From NCBI RefSeq assembly GCF_000988165.1, contig NW_020169323.1:1-50047 (forward strand): a stretch of 50,047 nt of DNA. Direction: 5' to 3'. This document shows, one piece after another, positions 1 to 10,408 of this stretch. The stretch comes from Vairimorpha ceranae. Taxonomy: Eukaryota > Microsporidia > Nosematidae. A model generated the notes under the pieces. The model was not told the origin of the DNA and made no database searches. It worked only from the letters and a program-made list of their open reading frames with translations. The position numbers and the translations under genes are program-made. Positions within the stretch are counted from its first letter, which is position 1; each line of letters begins with the position of its first letter.

Positions 1-67
1 TGTTATAATGGTTATTGACTTCACTTGCAAATTTTTGGTACTCCTCTTCCTCTTTGAGTTTTATCAT
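1..67 (-). CDS. 5' end of an unidentified gene (partial)
   Basis: Only the first 22 codons lie in the window; the gene continues off the left edge. On the minus strand an ATG at 67 opens a frame starting MIKLKEEEEYQKFASEVNNH. It is preceded after four bases by a CCCC run (GGGG on the plus strand at 72-75), the same start-proximal signal seen at almost every other gene here, and an in-frame TGA lies upstream. The acidic, helical start does not identify a family. The call rests on the motif and the frame only. Confidence 0.55.
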   Translation of the reverse strand, partial: MIKLKEEEEYQKFASEVNNHYN

Positions 68-1813
68 TTTAGGGGTTAAAAAATTTCAAATTTTGGAAAT
101 ATCAAAAAATACCGGTCTGCTGCCCGATTTAGTCCAATTTTTACTAAATCATTTTTCAATCAGTACGATTATGTTATTTTCTATAATTTCAAATTCTTAT
201 TTTGCAAGAAATGATTATGTAAAAATTTACGCAGGTCGTGATTCTTATCAAGTTATTTAATGAAATACAAAACATTAAATTTTCATGTAAAAATTCAGAT
301 TAAAAATTTTAGTATTTTTGCTTTTGGTGTGCACGATTGTCTTAACCCAAAGAATAAAAACTAAGTTTATATTATATTTTTATTAAAACGGTTTATTATT
401 TCTGAACCTTTAAGGGCCTGTATCTTTTCCATACTCAAGATCATTAAATCACATATATCTTGTTCAAGCAAATCTTCTTAAATAAATATTTATGAGACTT
501 TAATTAATATTTAATTACATGTTTTATCATCAATTAATCACATTTGGGGAATTTTAAAATAATTTTTGTAGTGTTAAGGCATGACAATGATCGTGATATA
601 TTTTAGTAACATCAGCTGTGTCTTTGTTTTTTTTAAATTGTAATTCTAAATGTTTTTTAAGTTAGCTATGTATATTATATTTATCTAAAAGTTTTTTCGC
701 TACTCTTCAAATGACTACAACAATATTATTTTTATGTTAAACTAAGATAAGCAAAATGTTTAAATAAACTATCAGTCTTACAAAATAACATAAAAAATTT
801 GTTTTTATACAAACAGTCAACTGATTGCATCTGTTATAGATGCTACTGAAAATGGGAAAATCTATTTTATAAGTTCTGATAAATGTTTTTAAAATTTATA
901 AAAAAATTTTTTGGCATTCTTAATGCTACAATGATAAATTTTAAAATGCAATATTTTTTTTAAATACTAAAGTTTTATCATTTTCTTTGATTGTTTGAAA
1001 ACTCTTCATATTTATTTTTCAAATAATTATTGTTTTATTTTTTTATAAAAGTTATTATTAAATTTATGTATTGTCTAACATTTACACATATTTTAGTTTA
1101 AAAGAGCAACAAAAAATAAAATTAACAGTTCTTTAAAATTTTCTTGGTTTCTATTAAATAAATGTAGAATTATTTAGAAATTTGCCGATAGGATATATTC
1201 TTTATAATTTTATTTATATTTTAAGCTTTATATTCGATAACATATTTGCCATAAAACTATTTACAAAGTGTTGTCAGTGAAAAATTATTTTTGTATTTCA
1301 ACAAGTAAATTATATTATACTGTTTTTATCATTCAATTTTGTTTTAAAACATCCTATTTTAGTACAAGTGCTTAATAAGTATTATTTTTGTTGATATGAG
1401 CAAGTTTTAAGAAAATACACATCACATCCTTTTATTATTTAAAACTAATGTCTAAATTTACTTTTTATTGCATCTCGAAACATTAACTACAAGCAACAAT
1501 TATTTTAATAAAGAGAATTTATGTATAATCGACATTTAGCAATAATTTTAATTTAAAATTTTTTACAAATGTTTGCAATTTATTTGAATATTTGTTATAA
1601 TTAAGTCAAAATTTACCATAAACAATTACATCTTTAAATAAAAATACGTAATCATTGTCAGCCAAATTTTAAACATTTGGAAATTAGTCATTTTACAAAC
1701 AAACTTTAAAAAACAATACAACTTTATGTTAGTAATGTAATCTTTTAAAATATAGAAAAAAAATTTATTGTAATTTATTTCAATAATTTTTTCTATGTAA
1801 AAATTTTTATGGC
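68..1813. other. AT-rich intergenic region, 1.7 kb
   Basis: No convincing gene seen. The few CCC/GGG runs (near 347, 415, 546 and 854) are not followed at a suitable distance by an open frame of useful length. Short open frames at 15-260 (plus) and 1626-1823 (minus) lack the start signal and look like chance frames; the first overlaps the start of the gene on the other strand. Confidence 0.6.
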
Positions 1814-2161
1814 ATGCATTCAAAAAGGACTAGAAACAAAAAAAATGAAAGTTTTTTTAAACGATCAAGAAGTTATCAACAAGATTTTTTATTCATTTTA
1901 ATGGCAAATATATTATCGATTAAAAATTATTTTTACAAATCAAAGTTGTCTTCTGCAGAATCAGAGAGGTTCAATATATTAATGCAATGGTTTAGAAAAA
2001 GATTTAATACAAAATCGATAGAAGAACAGCTTGGTATATTTGAAATAATTAGGAAAGATGTTATAAACGGCGATATTAGTCTACTTATTGTTATCAATTT
2101 TGTAAATGATTATCTCTTGAACATAAAAGCATCTTTGTATAAAAACAAATTTTTACACTAA
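1814..2161 (+). CDS. Hypothetical protein, 115 aa, basic N-terminus
   Basis: Not recognised. The frame is open from an ATG at 1814 with an in-frame TAA at 1784. The first 25 residues are strongly basic (MHSKRTRNKK... FKRSRS), which could be a nuclear targeting stretch. Residues 45-110 are amphipathic and helical (ESERFNILMQWFRKRF, then SIEEQLGIFEIIRKDV), which looks like real protein rather than chance sequence. No CCC or GGG signal lies just before the ATG, unlike most genes in the window, so either the start is wrong or the gene is atypical. No signal peptide or membrane segment is seen. Confidence 0.5.
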   Translation: MHSKRTRNKKNESFFKRSRSYQQDFLFILMANILSIKNYFYKSKLSSAESERFNILMQWFRKRFNTKSIEEQLGIFEIIRKDVINGDISLLIVINFVNDYLLNIKASLYKNKFLH

Positions 2162-2255
2162 GCTTATTGTGATTTTCTATCTTATCTTTGTTAAAAATTT
2201 AATGTTTTGTAATAAATATATTATAGATGTTTGGTTTATTTTAGCATTTTTTTTG

Positions 2256-2399
2256 AAATTTAGTATTTAGAATAATTTGAATTGTAAATTTAGTATTTAG
2301 AATAATTTGGTTAAATTTAGTATTTTAAATAATTTGAATTGTAAATTTAGTATTTAGAATAATTTGGTTAAATTTAGTATTTTAAATAATTTGAATTGT
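2256..2399. repeat. Tandem repeat, 57-bp unit made of two related 27/30-bp halves
   Basis: Five monomers beginning AAATTTAGTATTT follow each other at 2256, 2286, 2313, 2343 and 2370. They alternate between a 27-bp form ending in AATTTGGTT and a 30-bp form ending in AATTTGAATTGT, so 2286-2342 and 2343-2399 are two near-identical 57-bp units, preceded by one extra half. The array lies in the gap between the 115-aa gene and the 3' end of the subtilisin gene. Confidence 0.9.
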
Positions 2400-2710
2400 A
2401 AATTTTGTTTACAAATTTTAATATATTTAGCATACAGTAAGATTAATTTTAGTATAGATAGTTTAGTTTTTGTATTTTTATAAAATGCTATGATTTTGCC
2501 ATACAAATTAATTTAAAACAACATATTTTAGATAAAAAAGAAAAATTTTAATATTTTTAGATTTAAATTTTTTAATTTAAAATTTGAATTAAAGTTGTAT
2601 TGGAATAAATTAATTGTAAAATTTAACAAAATAAGCAAAAATTCCATATCTTTTAAATTATAAAATAGAATTTTGTACTTTTTTTATTTTCTAATTTATA
2701 AAAATTTTTA

Positions 2711-4189
2711 TTAATTTTCGGAAAAATTTCTTAAATTAGTATCAATCACATAATCCCTTCTCTTTTTTCTTTTTCTGTATTTATGTATATAATAACATAG
2801 AACTATAAACAGTAAAAAAATAATGATTAATAAGATTATACAAATATAAAACCCATTTGTATCATCTTCCACAAAATCAAAATCTTTATGATTATATTCT
2901 AATGACAAATAAGGAACTTTAAAGGTAGAATATGTACCATTCCAATAAGAATTCTTATCTAAAAAGCTCCAAATTTCTTGAAGGTTCGCATTTGAATATT
3001 TTTCAAGATACATAGCTACTGCGCCTGCTATGGTTGCAGCCGCATGACTTGTTCCTTTTGTGTTATTACTTTCGTATATTTCTTGTCCCAAGGAATATAG
3101 TCTTACACATGATCCATAATTTGAAAATTTAGAAATCTTAGTGTGACGATCAACAGATCCAACTGTTAAAATTTTTCTAGAAGAACTTGGTGAATAGTAA
3201 CATGCATTATCATGTTGATTACCTGCAGGCGAAATAACAATTATTCCAGAACTAGCCAAATTCTCTACCACTCCATTTAATATTTCTGAATAAGGACCTG
3301 TAACTCCAAAAAGTAAAACTGTAGGATGTATATCTTTTTTAACATTTTCTAGTAGCTCAAGAATTTCTGATAAATGAATATTTCCTTCACAATCAACACC
3401 GTCAAGTACTATAATTTGTGCATCTCTTGCATATCCTCGCGTTCTACTTACTATTAAATCTACATTTATATCCCCATGTGAATTGCAAGATCTTTTAGTT
3501 CCAGTTATATTAGAAATATTTGGTGTTTTTATGTTCACAGATGTATCTAAAACATAAATTTTTGTATTACGTCCTGTATAATAATATTTATAGTAGCCCA
3601 AAAAACATTTAAAAAGTTTGTCAATCTGTAAAATACTAAAAATTAAATTGTTATAAAAATAGCTGTTAAAAATACGATTCGTATAATTTTTCATCAAAAA
3701 TAAATGTTTAGATATAGGATATTGCGTAGATGCGATTTTAAACATTATATCTTCTTCAAGTTTATAAGTTTGTCTAAGTTTATCTACTAGTTCTTGGTTT
3801 TCTGTGCAAAATTTACCGCCTAAAAAATTTGAATTATACGCTTGTGATATATCGACACCAGCTTCACGAAGATCGTTTACAAAATTTTGTGAATTAATAT
3901 CATCTTTAAAAATATAACATTGAGGCTTCTTTTGCACGTCTTTAAGTAAGTTAGTCATTACAGTACTGTTTAGATTACATTCAAAATCTGCTGTATCGCG
4001 GCTAGAAGTGTTTAACGGTATTTTGTTCTGTGGTTTAAAAGGAATCTCTTCTATTTTTGTTGTTATTACAGTAGTAGTTGTTGTAACTTCAAATATTAAA
4101 TTATCATTAACTAAATTTGTATCTGCTAAAACATGTGGCAATTTCGAATTAAATTTTAGAAAAATATAAAAGTATACTAAATAGATCAT
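2711..4189 (-). CDS. Subtilisin-like serine protease (S8), membrane anchored
   Basis: A 492-aa secreted endoprotease of the subtilase family. A hydrophobic N-terminus (residues 1-20) looks like a signal peptide. Residues about 88-155 resemble an inhibitor-I9-type propeptide. The catalytic triad reads as Asp215 (IYVLDTS), His238 (NSHGD) and Ser381 (KGTSHAAA), with oxyanion Asn324 (PAGNQ). Residues 447-468 form a transmembrane segment followed by a basic cytoplasmic tail, so a type I membrane protein is predicted. The His motif departs from the usual HGTH (HGDI), but H and G are kept and the following residues align. Microsporidian subtilisins are linked to the spore wall and germination. No CCC signal precedes the ATG at 4189, an exception in this window. 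Confidence 0.9.
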   Translation of the reverse strand: MIYLVYFYIFLKFNSKLPHVLADTNLVNDNLIFEVTTTTTVITTKIEEIPFKPQNKIPLNTSSRDTADFECNLNSTVMTNLLKDVQKKPQCYIFKDDINSQNFVNDLREAGVDISQAYNSNFLGGKFCTENQELVDKLRQTYKLEEDIMFKIASTQYPISKHLFLMKNYTNRIFNSYFYNNLIFSILQIDKLFKCFLGYYKYYYTGRNTKIYVLDTSVNIKTPNISNITGTKRSCNSHGDINVDLIVSRTRGYARDAQIIVLDGVDCEGNIHLSEILELLENVKKDIHPTVLLFGVTGPYSEILNGVVENLASSGIIVISPAGNQHDNACYYSPSSSRKILTVGSVDRHTKISKFSNYGSCVRLYSLGQEIYESNNTKGTSHAAATIAGAVAMYLEKYSNANLQEIWSFLDKNSYWNGTYSTFKVPYLSLEYNHKDFDFVEDDTNGFYICIILLIIIFLLFIVLCYYIHKYRKRKKRRDYVIDTNLRNFSEN

Positions 4190-4775
4190 AAACGATTTAT
4201 TTTTGGTATATTAAAGTTATTCTAAAACATTGTTAGAAATATTTATATTTAATTTGTTTTTAATATCATTTGTTTTAAAAATAAATTGCTTTTAAATTTA
4301 AATAACAATACAAGTAGTGGTTTTTTTTGTTAGAACACCTGTTTCATGTATAAATTATTTCTAAATTTGTTAAAATGCTTATTATTTTTTTTAATATGTG
4401 ATGATAATTTGTCAAGAAATAAAAAAAATAGTATTAATATACAAAATAAATTGTTAAGGTAATTTATAATTTAATTGAAGTTAACACTACATTTTGTCAT
4501 AAACAAAATAGAACTTTAATATTTACATTATTATTTTACTATGATAAATAAAAAAATCGAAAATTTAAAGTCTTATTTTAATATATATCCATTTGATGTT
4601 ATGTATGCTAATAACTAATTTTTATTTTACTGTAAAAAGATAAACTATGTTAGAAGTAAGTTTTTCTCTGAATGTATGTATATTTTCTAAGTATAAGTTT
4701 GTTAACATTCCTTTAAGCTACATTTTTTCACAAAAAAATTTACAAACATATCTAAATTTTTAAATTTTACCCCCC
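4190..4775. other. Divergent intergenic region, subtilisin / peroxiredoxin
   Basis: 586 bp of AT-rich sequence between divergently transcribed genes. It holds the upstream regions of both. The only clear element is the C run next to the peroxiredoxin start. Confidence 0.6.
4770..4775 (+). promoter_or_regulatory. CCC-type start-proximal signal (CCCCCC)
   Basis: Six consecutive C directly abut the peroxiredoxin ATG in an otherwise AT-only context. It is the longest example in the window of the microsporidian CCC-like motif that marks transcription and translation starts. Confidence 0.8.
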
Positions 4776-5309
4776 ATGTATTTTCCTAAAGTCAATTTAG
4801 ATATAGAGTTAAAAGCTTATATTGATGGATCAATTACAACTGTCAATTTAAAAGATTATCTCGGTAAGAATATTATACTTTTATTTTATCCAAATGATTT
4901 TACTTTTGTGTGTCCAACTGAATTAAACGTTGTCAGTGATAGGAAGGAAGAGTTTATTAAACGCAATGTTGTTGTGTTTACAATTTCTAAAGATTCCGCA
5001 TACAATCATCAAGCATGGGCTAAACTCCCAAGACAGGACGGTGGCGTAGAAGGAATACAATGGCCAATGTTGGCAGATAAGAATGCTCGTTTAAGTCGAC
5101 AGTTTGGTTTGTATGATGATGAGGAAGATATCACCAAAAGGGCTACTGTAATGATTGATGTTTCTGGAAATGTGTTTAATATTTCTATCTATCATGAAAA
5201 AATAGGAAGAAATGTTGATGAAATTTTGAGGTTATTGGACGCAATGGATCATGTGTCTAAACATGGCGATATATGTCCGATGGATTGGTCTAATAAAGAA
5301 AAAAAATAA
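4776..5309 (+). CDS. Typical 2-Cys peroxiredoxin (thioredoxin peroxidase)
   Basis: A 177-aa peroxidase of the AhpC/TSA (Prx1) family that reduces hydrogen peroxide and organic peroxides using thioredoxin. The peroxidatic Cys46 lies in FVCPTE and the resolving Cys167 in GDICPMDW, so the typical dimeric 2-Cys mechanism is predicted. The usual GGLG motif is GGVEG here and the C-terminal YF motif is absent; the protein ends soon after the resolving Cys. Loss of both features normally goes with resistance to over-oxidation, which would suit an antioxidant enzyme rather than a peroxide sensor (inference). No targeting signal is seen, so it is probably cytosolic. The CCCCCC run against the ATG fixes the start. 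Confidence 0.95.
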   Translation: MYFPKVNLDIELKAYIDGSITTVNLKDYLGKNIILLFYPNDFTFVCPTELNVVSDRKEEFIKRNVVVFTISKDSAYNHQAWAKLPRQDGGVEGIQWPMLADKNARLSRQFGLYDDEEDITKRATVMIDVSGNVFNISIYHEKIGRNVDEILRLLDAMDHVSKHGDICPMDWSNKEKK

Positions 5310-5768
5310 ACAATATTGTTATTTAATTAAGATTATTTTTTATGATTTATAGCATAATATTTGATATTTTACAATAATATTATTAAAAATTTCATATATA
5401 AATTAAACTTTCAAACATAGTTTTGTTGCAATCAACACATACTGAGCGTTATTTTTAAATATATTTAAGACTTTTTATTAAACTGCAATCAAACAAGAAT
5501 AAATTGTCATTTTGTGTTATATAAATCATCATTTATGTCTAATATCTCAAAATTTAAAAAAAAATTGCTAGTTGCTTAAATTGCAAAGTATAAAATTTAA
5601 ACAAAAATCTAAAAAATCTTAATATGGATACAGTATCATATGTTAAAATGAATATATGTGTTTTGAAAAGATGCTTTTTGCAATTTAATCGTGTGGTTTG
5701 CAAATGATTCTATTTTTTAAATACGTATGCAGTCTCTTTTAGTTTTAATAAATAAATTTAGTCCCTAG
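5310..5768. other. Intergenic region
   Basis: 459 bp between two plus-strand genes. Nothing is seen apart from the CCC signal at 5763-5765 that precedes the Sm protein start. Confidence 0.6.
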
Positions 5769-6005
5769 ATGAAACTAATGCAAATCCTTTATGAAACTGT
5801 AAATATGACTATTACCGTAAAAACAAAAGATAATGTTACTTACAAAGGTACGGTTGTCGAAATTGATGATTATATGAATGTGGTACTGAAAAATGTAGAC
5901 TTGTTTGATACAGAAATAACATTTAAAAAAGATGCTGCCATCCGAGGGTCAAATGTTAAATATTTTATATTACCACCTGTACTTAAATATCTCAGAGATT
6001 TATAA
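5769..6005 (+). CDS. Sm core protein, SmD3-like
   Basis: A 78-aa protein that is essentially one Sm fold. Sm motif 1 covers about residues 10-45 (TVKTKDNVTYKGTVVEIDDY followed by MN) and Sm motif 2 about 58-70 with the hallmark IRGSNVKYFILP. The start (MKLMQILYET) and end (ILPPVLKYL) fit SmD3 (KVLHEA..., ILPDMLK) better than SmD1, and there is no Arg/Gly tail. SmD3 is one of seven proteins in the ring bound to U1, U2, U4 and U5 snRNAs, so its presence argues that this lineage keeps a spliceosome. A CCC run ends four bases before the ATG. Confidence 0.8.
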   Translation: MKLMQILYETVNMTITVKTKDNVTYKGTVVEIDDYMNVVLKNVDLFDTEITFKKDAAIRGSNVKYFILPPVLKYLRDL

Positions 6006-6127
6006 ATCTTTTCTTTATTTTGAAAAAACGGATGTAGATTTGCTGATAAAACAAAGTTTAAACTTAGCATTTAGTTTAGTTAATTTTTGAAAAATAAATT
6101 AATCATTGTGGCTTATTAAATAAAAAT

Positions 6128-6733
6128 TTATTTAGATTTAAATTTAATCTGATCATTGAATTTTCTGCTTGACTTCTTTTTTTCAATTAATAAAACAACA
6201 CTACTGAACACAATAATACCTAGAAATAGAAGTATTAAAAAAGAATATAGCTTTTTCTTTTCAATTAAGTTTGTTTTTTTGACACTATTAAATTGAAAAT
6301 TAACAGATAAAGCATCAAGTGCATCTTCTGAATAAAAAATTTTAGAACGTAAGCTATTACTTTCAAGAAAGTTCTTATGATTACCTACATATTCTGCTCG
6401 CAAAGGCTCATCAGAATCATACTTCAATCTAAAAAAATGGATTTCATCAATATTTTCTTGACTTATAGGATCTTTAAAATTTTTAATACGAATTTTTCTT
6501 CCTTCAGTTGAAATCACCATTTCAAAAAGATATTTGCAAAGTTGTCGAGCATCGTAACAATAAAATTCATTTTTGTCTGTTAAAGATGTTTGAACTCGTC
6601 CTATATAATAATCATTATTTCGTGAGTGAGAATCGTGTATTAGATCTGTAAAGTGTTTCTGTGTGAATTGTTCTTTTTTACTACCTTCTAAAGTACATCG
6701 TGGACTATTATCTCTTTCAAGTAAATATGCCAT
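6128..6733 (-). CDS. Hypothetical tail-anchored protein, 201 aa
   Basis: Not recognised. The only clear topological feature is one hydrophobic segment near the C-terminus (about residues 163-183, SFLILLFLGIIVFSSVVLLI) followed by a Lys/Ser-rich tail, so a tail-anchored protein with a cytosolic N-terminal domain is predicted. Residues about 55-100 contain FYCYDARQLCKYLFEMV followed by IKNFKDPISQENIDEI, which faintly recalls small domains in which a helix is followed by a D/NP(I/F)xxxxI turn. That resemblance is too weak to name. The ATG at 6733 lacks the CCC signal. The 3' end lies 122 bp from the convergent Sm gene. Confidence 0.6.
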   Translation of the reverse strand: MAYLLERDNSPRCTLEGSKKEQFTQKHFTDLIHDSHSRNNDYYIGRVQTSLTDKNEFYCYDARQLCKYLFEMVISTEGRKIRIKNFKDPISQENIDEIHFFRLKYDSDEPLRAEYVGNHKNFLESNSLRSKIFYSEDALDALSVNFQFNSVKKTNLIEKKKLYSFLILLFLGIIVFSSVVLLIEKKKSSRKFNDQIKFKSK

Positions 6734-9000
6734 TTTTGTTATAGAAGTTTTTTCAATTTATAAAAATCAAAAAAACTGTTTCAAAATATGAAACGAGTTT
6801 TAGTTTTTGCCAACTATTAAATTAATTACTGACAATAAGATTTGAGACAGTTAAATAAAACTATAACTTTTGTGGTGTAAATAATTAGAAATTTTAATAT
6901 ATAAGTTTTTATTTTTTAAAATAGTTATTAAAGCTAGAGGTTGTTTTGATTTTAATAATTGCAATTATATGCTTTATTTTTAAAGAATATTACATAAAAG
7001 ATTACAATTTAAAATTAAAATATAAGTAAATAAACATTACATTGTACATATTTCTTAGTTCTGCCAAAAACTTTTTTTGCATTGAATACATTTAATCTAT
7101 TTTTTTATTAATTACAACCATTTAGCTGTTCTGCAAGCTTTTAAATGCTTTGTAAAATAATTAAACGTCTATAAGATTTATGATTTATAAGCAAAGTTTT
7201 CTGTTATAATCAAATGTTTTTAAGCAATTTAAATCAAATGGTCTTTAACATCATTCTGTAAAAAATATATATGAAACGTACGAAAATGTTCATTAATGTA
7301 GTTAATGTTATAATTTAACAAAAGTTTTTTTATGCCGTACAGCAAGAATTAGTGGGTACTTTTTGTTAACGTATGCATTTTATTCTGTAACGTTAGAAAA
7401 CATAGAGAAACATTGCATTTATTTTATGTATCTATTAAGAGATAAAACTAAAATAGTTTTTTTCCTTTTAATTTTGCTGAAACTTAAGCAAATAAATTCT
7501 ATAAAGTATAGACAATAGTTTGATTAACGCCTTGCTATATAAAAATATTGCAAGAAATCTTGTCTGCAACAAGAAGTGCGTTTATCTTTGTCATTAGTGA
7601 CAATTAAAAACCCAATAATTGGACTCAAATTGTGAACAATAATATGAAACAGAACTCTGAAATATTACTTGTTTCAGAGTGAAAATAAAAGTATATGAGA
7701 AATGTTCAATAAATAAATACGTTAAATAAGAAATCTAAGTCTTCTGTAACCAAACCATTTCCTTTAGGAGATAAAGGTAGTGACAACCTTAAAGATTAAA
7801 ATATTCAAATTATTTTTTTTGATAAATACTTTAATTAATATTTTCATATGGCTCATAGAAATACGTTTTGACAAATTTTATTACCTTTTCTGATTAAAAA
7901 CATAAATACATTAATCATTAATTTTAAGCATAATCTTAAATAAAAAACTAACCTAGTAAGAACAAGAAATAATTCATTACAAATGAGTAATAAACTTTTA
8001 ATTTTCCTGTCAAAAATTATTTTATTTTCAACTTTATCTAATTAATGTGTAGCTCTGCTACTAGCTTTTTTTATTCTATACAGATTTGGAGCCAATAAAA
8101 TTTAAAAAACTGCGACATTGTTTCTCGAGTTTTAAAATATGATAAAAATTGTTTATTGAAGATATAAGTATTTTTTATTTTTATATTTATGAGACTTAAA
8201 AACACAGACAGAAAATTTTACGATTTTGTTCAAAAAAAATGCTTATATTTTTCTAAACTAATGTTTTTTTAATTACACTTTTTATTAATTAATCCTGATT
8301 TTAGATATAATTATTGATTGTTATAGCAATGCCTACATCATACAGTATCTGCAAGAATTAGTTAATAAAAATTTCTTTGATTTACAAAATCTTAATAAAG
8401 TAAAGTATTACCAGCTATTTAATTATTGATAAATTAATTTTTAATCTACTATTTTCTAAAATTCTCTTTGAAGTGTCAAATCTGTTTTTTATTAATTATG
8501 AATTAATCAGTAATTAATTATTTATAGAAAATAATGACTTGATTTAATGCTTGGCTTAAGCTAGAATAAAAGTTGGCGCGCATCTATTATATTCTGTGGA
8601 TTTCTTCAGATCAAATGTTAACTGAAAGTTTTTACTAGTTTGACATACAAAAAGATTAATTTAGATATTTTTCAAATGCCAATTATTAGTCTATTTTGCT
8701 TATTAATTTCGATTTGTATATTAAAGTTTAATGAGATATTACGTTCGTCACTACAAATTAATTAATTGTCAAATACACCAAGTAATTCAAATTTGTGAAA
8801 ATACGCAGAAAACAAATTGTCGTATTTTTAATAAATTTGATACAATCATTTTACCGATGTATTTTTCGTTAACGAAGCATCAATATAATTTAATTTACTT
8901 ATTAAAGCATTATAAAGCAAACACTTTTTAATTAAAACTTTTTTGAACTATTTTTTTAATTAAAAAATAATTATATAATTAATTTAGGGACTTGAGGGGT
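6734..9000. other. Long intergenic region, 2.27 kb, upstream of the homeobox gene
   Basis: The largest gap without a supported gene. It is mostly featureless AT. A 9-bp hairpin is at 7654-7680. Slightly GC-richer patches occur at 7320-7670 and near 8570, but no frame there has the start signal. An open minus-strand stretch of about 46 codons without an ATG (about 7524-7665) and an open plus-strand frame at 8731-8931 were not considered convincing. Confidence 0.6.
7654..7680. repeat. 9-bp inverted repeat (hairpin)
   Basis: ACTCTGAAA at 7654-7662 is perfectly complementary to TTTCAGAGT at 7672-7680, with a 9-base spacer. Its role is unknown; it sits in the long gap. Confidence 0.6.
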
Positions 9001-9510
9001 ATGGAACCCTTCAAAGGAAATTATTTTAGCAACTATTCACCGGTATCAGAGAATGGAGGAGACAATCAATATTACGATCCATTTTATGTAAAACATCGTA
9101 AAAGGACTACCAAAGCACAATTAAAAGTATTAGAAAAAACATTTGAAAATTGCCCTAGACCTGATTCAACTATGCGCAAAAAATTGGCCGATCAGCTTTC
9201 GATGACACCTAGAAGTGTGCAGGTATGGTTTCAAAATAGAAGAGCTAAAGTAAAGAAGCAGCAACAATCTGTTTGCCATTTTCAAGAAACACCTCCTTTT
9301 CAATATATTGAAAGGTCTCAATACATGAAGACAATGGAACACTTTGAATTGTATCCTAGCAACAATAGTATATTGAATAGAATACCAGATCCGTATAAAT
9401 ATGAAACCAATAAAATACAACCACTAAATTTTGTGAATTATAATGAAGATAATCACTATTCAGTGTATGACCAGCCAAGATTTGATAAAAAAATGCATCC
9501 TTACAACTAA
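9001..9510 (+). CDS. Homeodomain transcription factor
   Basis: A 169-aa protein with one typical 60-residue homeodomain at about residues 29-88. It starts in the basic arm (KHRKRTTKAQ), has L41 and F48 in helix 1 at the expected spacing, and ends in the recognition helix SVQVWFQNRRAKVKK, with the invariant W, F, N and R residues present. The C-terminal 80 residues are low in complexity and rich in Asn, Tyr and Pro. Microsporidia encode a small set of such HD proteins. The start at 9001 is chosen because a GGGG run (8996-8999) ends one base before this ATG; the frame also has an upstream TTG but no upstream ATG. The target genes are unknown. The gene stands alone after a 2.2-kb gap. Confidence 0.95.
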   Translation: MEPFKGNYFSNYSPVSENGGDNQYYDPFYVKHRKRTTKAQLKVLEKTFENCPRPDSTMRKKLADQLSMTPRSVQVWFQNRRAKVKKQQQSVCHFQETPPFQYIERSQYMKTMEHFELYPSNNSILNRIPDPYKYETNKIQPLNFVNYNEDNHYSVYDQPRFDKKMHPYN

Positions 9511-10408
9511 TTTGTAAATAAATTTATTTATTGATATTAATTAAAAGTTTTATTAAAAAATGATTTTAATTAAAAACAATTTGGTTCGAAAATGCATTTT
9601 TAACTGAAAAATAAATTTGTTGCACAAAGATTATAACAGCATAATGAATGCTTATTTATTACTTATATATTAGATTTTTTTCTTCGACTAGCAAAACAAT
9701 ATTATTACAATTTTGTTAGTTTTCTAATATTCGTGAAATGCCTTTTTGAACAAAAAATTAGCCCAAAATAAGAGCTATACAAATAATTTATTTGAAATAA
9801 CTATAAACTAATAATAATAAGAGTATATAAGCGCTTATTTAGATAATAATTCTAACATTTTAGATTTGAAAAAGATGCTTTCTTTTTTGCTGTTTCCAAG
9901 CTAGAATTTTTTAATTTATATTTTAAATTTTTGAAATAATAATCTTTGCTTGTTAAGCAGATTTAATTTCGCATGTAAACATATGTACAATAGAAATAGT
10001 AAATAGATGCAATATAGAAACTACTGGTAAAACATAAATATCTTTACAATTTAGAAAGTTAATAGTAAATTTTTAATTTATTGCAAGAGGCTTTATCTGT
10101 ATTTACTTTTATTTCAGCCTTCTTTTGTTTAACAAAATACAGTATAAAAGGTGGTATGTGATCATAATATGGTAAAAGTAGAACTATACCTTTTTTACAA
10201 TAACGTTTTATTTTTATTAAATTTTACTTTTTAGACTTAATCTTTTTGATTAAGCTTTTATTTTTAAAAAGCAAAAGGAATAAATATACTATAAAATTTA
10301 TATTTAAATAAAGATAGTGTTTCCTTTTAAACTAAACACTGCATATAATTATAAGTTATTTTGTATATTTATAATTTAAAATAATATTAAAATGTTTTTA
10401 TACCCTTT
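9511..10408. other. Intergenic region, 0.9 kb
   Basis: AT-rich, no gene seen. The CCC signal at 10403-10405 belongs to the next gene. A TTCGAA-type string near 9586 was checked as a tRNA T-arm, but no stems surround it. Confidence 0.55.

Noticed and set aside
15..260. 81-codon plus-strand open frame at the left edge
   Set aside because: No start signal, chance-like composition, and it overlaps the signal-bearing minus-strand start at 67.
1626..1823. 65-codon minus-strand frame
   Set aside because: No CCC signal, Phe/Ile/Lys-only composition expected by chance in AT-rich DNA, and it overlaps the 5' end of the 115-aa gene.
7524..7665. Open minus-strand stretch of about 46 codons (VTNDKDKRTSCCRQDFLQ) without an ATG
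   Set aside because: One frame of this length is expected by chance in a 2-kb gap; no ATG, signal or family likeness.
8731..8931. 66-codon plus-strand frame before the homeobox gene
   Set aside because: No start signal and no recognisable features; it could be chance, so it was left out of the gene list.
9579..9595. GGTTCGAAA string resembling a tRNA T-arm
   Set aside because: No acceptor, D or anticodon stems can be formed around it. No tRNA was found anywhere in the window.
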